The notes below the pieces were generated by a model. It was given only the letters and a program-made list of their open reading frames with translations. It was not told the DNA's origin and made no database searches. Shown here in pieces: positions 5,919-9,025 of a DNA stretch of 9,025 nt. Numbering within the stretch: position 1 is the first letter of the stretch; each line of letters starts with the position of its first letter. A program made the translations under genes and the position numbers. Source of the stretch: JACVRW01 sp036519295 (GTDB lineage: Bacteria; Actinomycetota; Thermoleophilia; Solirubrobacterales; Thermoleophilaceae); contig DATDLN010000100.1 of NCBI GenBank assembly GCA_036519295.1, positions 1 to 9,025 on the forward strand, in the 5' to 3' direction.

Positions 5919-7078
5919 TGGCTGTCGACGCCGCGACCCGCACGATCGGAGTCGTCATGAACGGCGTGACCGGCCGGATGGGGACGAACCAGCACCTCGT
6001 GCGCTCCGTCCTGGCAATCCGCCGGCAGGGCGGTCTCTCCCTGCCCGACGGCGGCCGGGTCGTGCCGGAGCCGCTGCTCGTCGGCCGAAGCGAGGACAAG
6101 CTGCGCGCCCTCGCGGAGGAGCACGAGGTCGAGCGCTGGACAACGGACCTCGACGGCGCGCTCGCCGATCCCGACTTCACGATCTACTTCGACGCCCAGA
6201 CGACGGCCGTCCGCGCCGCTGCCGTGGAGAAGGCCATCGCCGCGGGTAAGCACGTGTACTGCGAGAAGCCGTCGACGCCGGACCTCGACAGCGCCCTCCG
6301 GATCGCCCGGCTCGCGCGGGACGCCGGGGTCAAGCACGGAGTCGTCCAGGACAAGCTCTTCCTGCCCGGCCTGCGCAAGCTGCGCGCGCTCGTCGACGGC
6401 CACTTCTTCGGGCGCATTCTGTCGGTGCGCGGCGAGTTCGGCTACTGGGTGTTCGAGGGCCCGAAACCGGCGCCGCAGCGTCCGTCCTGGAACTACCGCG
6501 CCGAGGACGGCGGCGGCATCCTGGCCGACATGTTCTCCCACTGGCGCTACGTGCTGGACCACGTGATCGCGCCGGTACGGAGCGTCTACGCGCTCGCCGC
6601 CACGCACATCGGCGAACGCGTGGACGAGGGCGGGAGTGCCTACCGCTGCACCGCCGAGGACGCCGCCTACGCGGTCTTCGAGCTCGACGGCGGCGCCGTG
6701 GCGCAGCTGAACTCCTCCTGGTGCGTGCGCGTGGATCGCGACGAGCTGCTCGAGCTGCAGGTGGACGGCACCGAGGGCAGTGCGGTGGCCGGGCTGCGCG
6801 ACTGCCGAGTGCAGACCCGCGACGCCACGCCGCGCGCCATCTGGAACCCCGACGTCGCGAATCCCCTGCGCTTCCGCGCCTCGTGGGTGGAGTTCGCGGA
6901 TGGCGAGTACGACAACGCCTTCAAGGCCCAGTGGGAGCTCTTCCTCCGTCACGTGGCCTGCGACGGCCCGTTCCCGTGGGACCTGTTCGAGGGCGCTCGC
7001 GGGGTCCAGCTCGCCGAGCTGGCTGCCCGCTCCTGGCGCGAACGGCGGGCGCTCGAGGTGCCCGAGCTCCCGACATGA
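5918..7078 (+). CDS. Gfo/Idh/MocA-family oxidoreductase
   Basis: A 386-residue NAD(P)-dependent dehydrogenase, the usual length for the family. The N-terminal Rossmann fold opens with RTIGVVMNGVTGRMGTNQ (8-25), where NGVTGRMG is the dinucleotide-binding glycine loop. The family signature GKHVYCEKPST (110-120) supplies the conserved Glu-Lys-Pro, with Lys117 expected near the cofactor and substrate. In the C-terminal domain GGGILADMFSHWRYVLDH (198-215) holds the usual Asp204 and His208 of the substrate site. These enzymes oxidise hydroxyls of sugars, inositols or their acids; the substrate is not evident. The ATG at 5918 was chosen because it keeps the first beta strand and lies just downstream of the promoter. 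It is the first gene of a three-gene operon; its stop overlaps the DUF993 start by four bases (ATGA). No signal peptide is seen, so it is cytoplasmic. Regulation by a LacI-type repressor is inferred from the operator. Confidence 0.93.
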   Translation: MAVDAATRTIGVVMNGVTGRMGTNQHLVRSVLAIRRQGGLSLPDGGRVVPEPLLVGRSEDKLRALAEEHEVERWTTDLDGALADPDFTIYFDAQTTAVRAAAVEKAIAAGKHVYCEKPSTPDLDSALRIARLARDAGVKHGVVQDKLFLPGLRKLRALVDGHFFGRILSVRGEFGYWVFEGPKPAPQRPSWNYRAEDGGGILADMFSHWRYVLDHVIAPVRSVYALAATHIGERVDEGGSAYRCTAEDAAYAVFELDGGAVAQLNSSWCVRVDRDELLELQVDGTEGSAVAGLRDCRVQTRDATPRAIWNPDVANPLRFRASWVEFADGEYDNAFKAQWELFLRHVACDGPFPWDLFEGARGVQLAELAARSWRERRALEVPELPT

Positions 7079-8253
7079 CCTTTACCGCGGCACGCCGGCT
7101 CGAGCTCCCGCGCCCCGACGGGACCCTCGAGAGCTTCGCCCCCGGCGAGCCGGCCCCGTTCGAGCCCCCCGCCCGCCCCCTGCGCTCGCGCGTGTTCTTC
7201 GCGGCCGCGCACGTGGTCTGTGATCCGCTCGCGCCGGGGGATCCGGCCGGCCCGGCGCGGCTCGACTGGGACGCCACGCTGGCATACCGCCGCCACCTCT
7301 GGTCGTGGGGTCTCGGCGTCGCCGAGGCCATGGACACCGCCCAGCGCGGCATGGGGCTCGACTGGGCGGCCGCGCGCGAGCTGATCCGTCGCTCCATCTC
7401 CGAGGCGCGCGCGAGCGGAGGGGAGATCGCCTGTGGAGCGGGAACCGACCAGCTCCCCGCAGATCGGCCTGCCTCCCTCGACGCCATCCGCGAGGCCTAC
7501 CTCGAGCAGCTCGGGTTCATCGAGGGCGAGGGCGGCCGGGGGGTGATGATGGCGAGCCGCGCCCTTGCCGCGGCGGCGCGGAGCGCCGACGACTACCGCT
7601 CGATCTACGACGCCGTGCTCGCGGAGGCCCGGCGCCCGGTCATCCTGCACTGGCTCGGCGAGCAGTTCGATCCAAGCCTCCGCGGATACTGGGGCGCCCG
7701 CGACCTCGACGAGGCGTCCGCGACGGTGCTCGAGCTGATCGCAGACAACGCCGAGCGGATCGACGGGATCAAGACGTCGCTCCTCGACGCGGAGCGGGAG
7801 CGTGCGCTGCGCCGCGCGCTGCCGGCCAACGTGCGCCCCTACACGGGCGACGACCTCAACTACCCGGACTTGATCCGGGGCGACGGGGAGACCGCAAGCG
7901 ACGCACTGCTGGGCGTGTTCGACGCGATCGCCCCCGCCGCATCGGCGGCGCTCCAGGCGCTCGACGCGGGGGACGCCGCCGGCTTCGACGAGCGGCTCGC
8001 CCCCACCCTGCCGCTGGCCCGCCGGCTCTTCGAGCCGCCCACGCCGGGCTACAAGACCGGGATCGCCTTCCTCGCCTACCTGGGCGGCCACCAGCGGCAC
8101 TTCCGCATGGTCGGGGGCCTCGAGAGCGCGCGCTCGATCCTGCATCTGAGCGAGGTGTTCCGGCTGGCCGACCGAGCGGGGCTTCTGCGCGACCCCGACC
8201 TCGCCGTCGAACGCATGCGCCGCCTCCTCGCCCTCGCCGGAGTCGGCGAGTGA
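7075..8253 (+). CDS. DUF993 family protein, putative DHDPS/NAL-like class I aldolase
   Basis: A 392-residue protein recognised as DUF993 from blocks such as SRVFFAAAHVVCDP (38-51), WSWGLGVAEAMDTAQRGMGL (76-95), CGAGTDQL (120-127) and GYKTGIAFLAYLGGHQRHFRM (325-345). The family has no well-defined reaction that I know of. Its layout resembles the TIM-barrel dihydrodipicolinate synthase/N-acetylneuraminate lyase group: IDGIKTSLLD (229-238) places Lys233 where the Schiff-base lysine lies in GIKE(S/A)xxD, and YTGDDLNYPDLIRGDG (256-271) matches the following GDD...P.ll..G strand and loop. The catalytic-tyrosine region of DHDPS seems replaced by ILHWLGEQFDP (190-200). Aldol cleavage or dehydration of a keto-sugar acid is therefore inferred, not shown. 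The ATG at 7075 overlaps the dehydrogenase stop; there is no good ribosome site at short distance, which suggests translational coupling. The protein is soluble, with no signal peptide. Confidence 0.88.
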   Translation: MTFTAARRLELPRPDGTLESFAPGEPAPFEPPARPLRSRVFFAAAHVVCDPLAPGDPAGPARLDWDATLAYRRHLWSWGLGVAEAMDTAQRGMGLDWAAARELIRRSISEARASGGEIACGAGTDQLPADRPASLDAIREAYLEQLGFIEGEGGRGVMMASRALAAAARSADDYRSIYDAVLAEARRPVILHWLGEQFDPSLRGYWGARDLDEASATVLELIADNAERIDGIKTSLLDAERERALRRALPANVRPYTGDDLNYPDLIRGDGETASDALLGVFDAIAPAASAALQALDAGDAAGFDERLAPTLPLARRLFEPPTPGYKTGIAFLAYLGGHQRHFRMVGGLESARSILHLSEVFRLADRAGLLRDPDLAVERMRRLLALAGVGE

Positions 8254-9025
8254 GCGCGGCAGCGCAAGCTTGGCTTGCGGGGCCGCGCAAAGGGCGGGCG
8301 GCGGCGCCGCTGCCCGACCTCTCCCGCGTAAGCCTCAACCTGATCACGGCCGAGCAGTTGTCGCTCGCCGAGGCCGCCGCGGCGTGCGCGCGGGCCGGCG
8401 TTCCCTGGATCGGTCCCTGGCGGCACAAGCTGACGGACGGAGCGGAGTCGGCCGCGCGGGTGGTGCGGGAGGCGGGGCTTCGCGTCTCGAGCCTCTGCCG
8501 CGGCGGCTTCTTCCCCGCGGCAGACGGGGCTGGGCGCCGGGAGCGAGATGGGGACAATCGCCGCGCGGTCGACGAGGCCGCCGCCCTCGGCACCGAGGTG
8601 CTCGTGCTCGTCTGCGGCCCTGCGCCAGGCGGCGACCTGCGGGCAGCCCGGCGGATGGTCCTCGAGGGGATCGAACGGCTCGTCCCGCACGCGGCCGAGC
8701 GCGGCGTGCGGCTCGGCATCGAGCCGTTCCACCCGATGATGATCGCCGAGCGGTCGGTGGTGGTGACGCTCGCCCAGGCCAACGACCTGGCCGAGCGCTT
8801 TGACCCCGCGCACGTGGGCGTCGTGGTCGACGCCTATCACGTGTGGTGGGACCCCGATCTCGAGCGCCAGGTGGCGCGCGCCGGCGGACGGATCGTCGGT
8901 TACCACGTTTCCGATTGGCTCTCCCCCACCCCCGACGTGCTCGCCGGCCGCGGAATGATGGGTGACGGCGTGATCGACCTGCGCAGCCTGCGGAGGCTCG
9001 TCGAGGAGGCGGGATACGACGGGCC
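8250..9025 (+). CDS. Sugar-phosphate isomerase/epimerase, AP-endonuclease-2 TIM barrel (3' truncated)
   Basis: 258 codons are visible before the window ends. The fold is the xylose-isomerase-like TIM barrel (AP_endonuc_2; IolE/IolI-type enzymes): SLNLITAEQLSLAEAAAACA (28-47), EAGLRVSSLCRGGFFP (74-89), AAALGTEVLVLVCG (110-123), LGIEPFHP (155-162), VGVVVDAYHVWW (189-200), GYHVSDWL (217-224) and GRGMMGDGVIDLRSL (233-247). Glu158, Asp194 and His219 are the expected divalent-metal ligands, and the fourth acidic ligand is probably beyond the window. The start is a GTG overlapping the DUF993 stop (GTGA), with GGAG seven bases upstream at 8239-8242. This gives an N-terminal extension of about 22 residues rich in Ala, Arg and Pro before the first barrel strand, longer than usual; no ATG, GTG or TTG lies nearer. 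Such enzymes isomerise, epimerise or dehydrate keto-sugars and inosose, consistent with the upstream dehydrogenase. The substrate is unknown. Confidence 0.88.
   Translation, partial: MSAAAQAWLAGPRKGRAAAPLPDLSRVSLNLITAEQLSLAEAAAACARAGVPWIGPWRHKLTDGAESAARVVREAGLRVSSLCRGGFFPAADGAGRRERDGDNRRAVDEAAALGTEVLVLVCGPAPGGDLRAARRMVLEGIERLVPHAAERGVRLGIEPFHPMMIAERSVVVTLAQANDLAERFDPAHVGVVVDAYHVWWDPDLERQVARAGGRIVGYHVSDWLSPTPDVLAGRGMMGDGVIDLRSLRRLVEEAGYDG
8263..8279 (+). other. Perfect 7-bp hairpin just inside the isomerase gene
   Basis: CGCAAGC (8263-8269) and GCTTGCG (8273-8279) form a perfect stem with a three-base loop, starting 13 bases after the first base of the GTG. It lies within the poorly conserved N-terminal extension. 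It could slow initiating ribosomes, protect or process the mRNA, or be chance in GC-rich sequence. Confidence 0.4.

Noticed and set aside
5897..6952. Minus-strand open frame of 351 codons opposite the dehydrogenase.
   Set aside because: It is a shadow of the conserved Gfo/Idh/MocA gene; no domain, ribosome site or promoter supports it.
6721..7074. Upstream extension of the DUF993 frame inside the dehydrogenase gene.
   Set aside because: The translated extension is arginine- and alanine-rich shadow sequence. The ATG at 7075 with its ATGA overlap starts the conserved protein.
7856..8906. Minus-strand open frames across the DUF993 end and the isomerase.
   Set aside because: They are opposite the conserved isomerase barrel, which is readable on the plus strand from 8250 to the window edge; the minus frames have shadow composition.

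Overview
The window is very GC-rich, with strong G/C bias at third codon positions, gene starts that overlap the previous stop (ATGA/GTGA type), and several apparently short-leader or leaderless transcripts. Together with the protein families present, this suggests a high-GC actinobacterium, possibly a soil lineage such as Thermoleophilia. That placement is inferred and rests on no database search. No rRNA, tRNA, CRISPR array, transposase or phage gene was seen, and no gene-free stretch exceeds about 130 bp.

Layout. (1) Positions 2-1347, plus strand: the end of an ArsR-type winged-helix regulator, overlapping by four bases with an SRPBCC/AHSA1-type protein. (2) Positions 1358-3464, minus strand: a tight three-gene set transcribed as SpoT/MESH1-like HD protein, then a short NfeD membrane protein, then a slipin (SPFH/stomatin family). 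The slipin gene converges on the SRPBCC gene, with 10 bp between their stops inside a hairpin. Its C-terminus is an acidic hexapeptide repeat tail encoded by 18-bp tandem repeats. (3) Positions 3568-5790, plus strand: a SNF2-family helicase resembling SMARCAL1, with two HARP-like repeats before the motor. It is divergent from the HD gene across a 103-bp spacer. (4) Positions 5918-9025, plus strand: an apparent sugar or polyol catabolic operon of a Gfo/Idh/MocA dehydrogenase, a DUF993 TIM-barrel protein and a sugar-phosphate isomerase/epimerase cut by the window end. The three are joined by stop/start overlaps.

How they fit. The carbohydrate operon has the clearest regulatory signal: a TTGACA/TAGGCT promoter followed at once by a near-perfect 16-bp palindrome with an AAACGTTT core, typical of LacI-family operators, sitting between the -10 box and the start codon. 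DUF993 carries a GIKxS lysine motif followed by a GDD motif, in the order seen in DHDPS/NAL-type class I aldolases. The operon may therefore oxidise, isomerise and cleave (or dehydrate) an unidentified sugar or polyol. The slipin/NfeD pair is a well-known membrane-microdomain partnership. Its coupling to an HD alarmone-hydrolase-like protein with an altered active-site motif is less usual.
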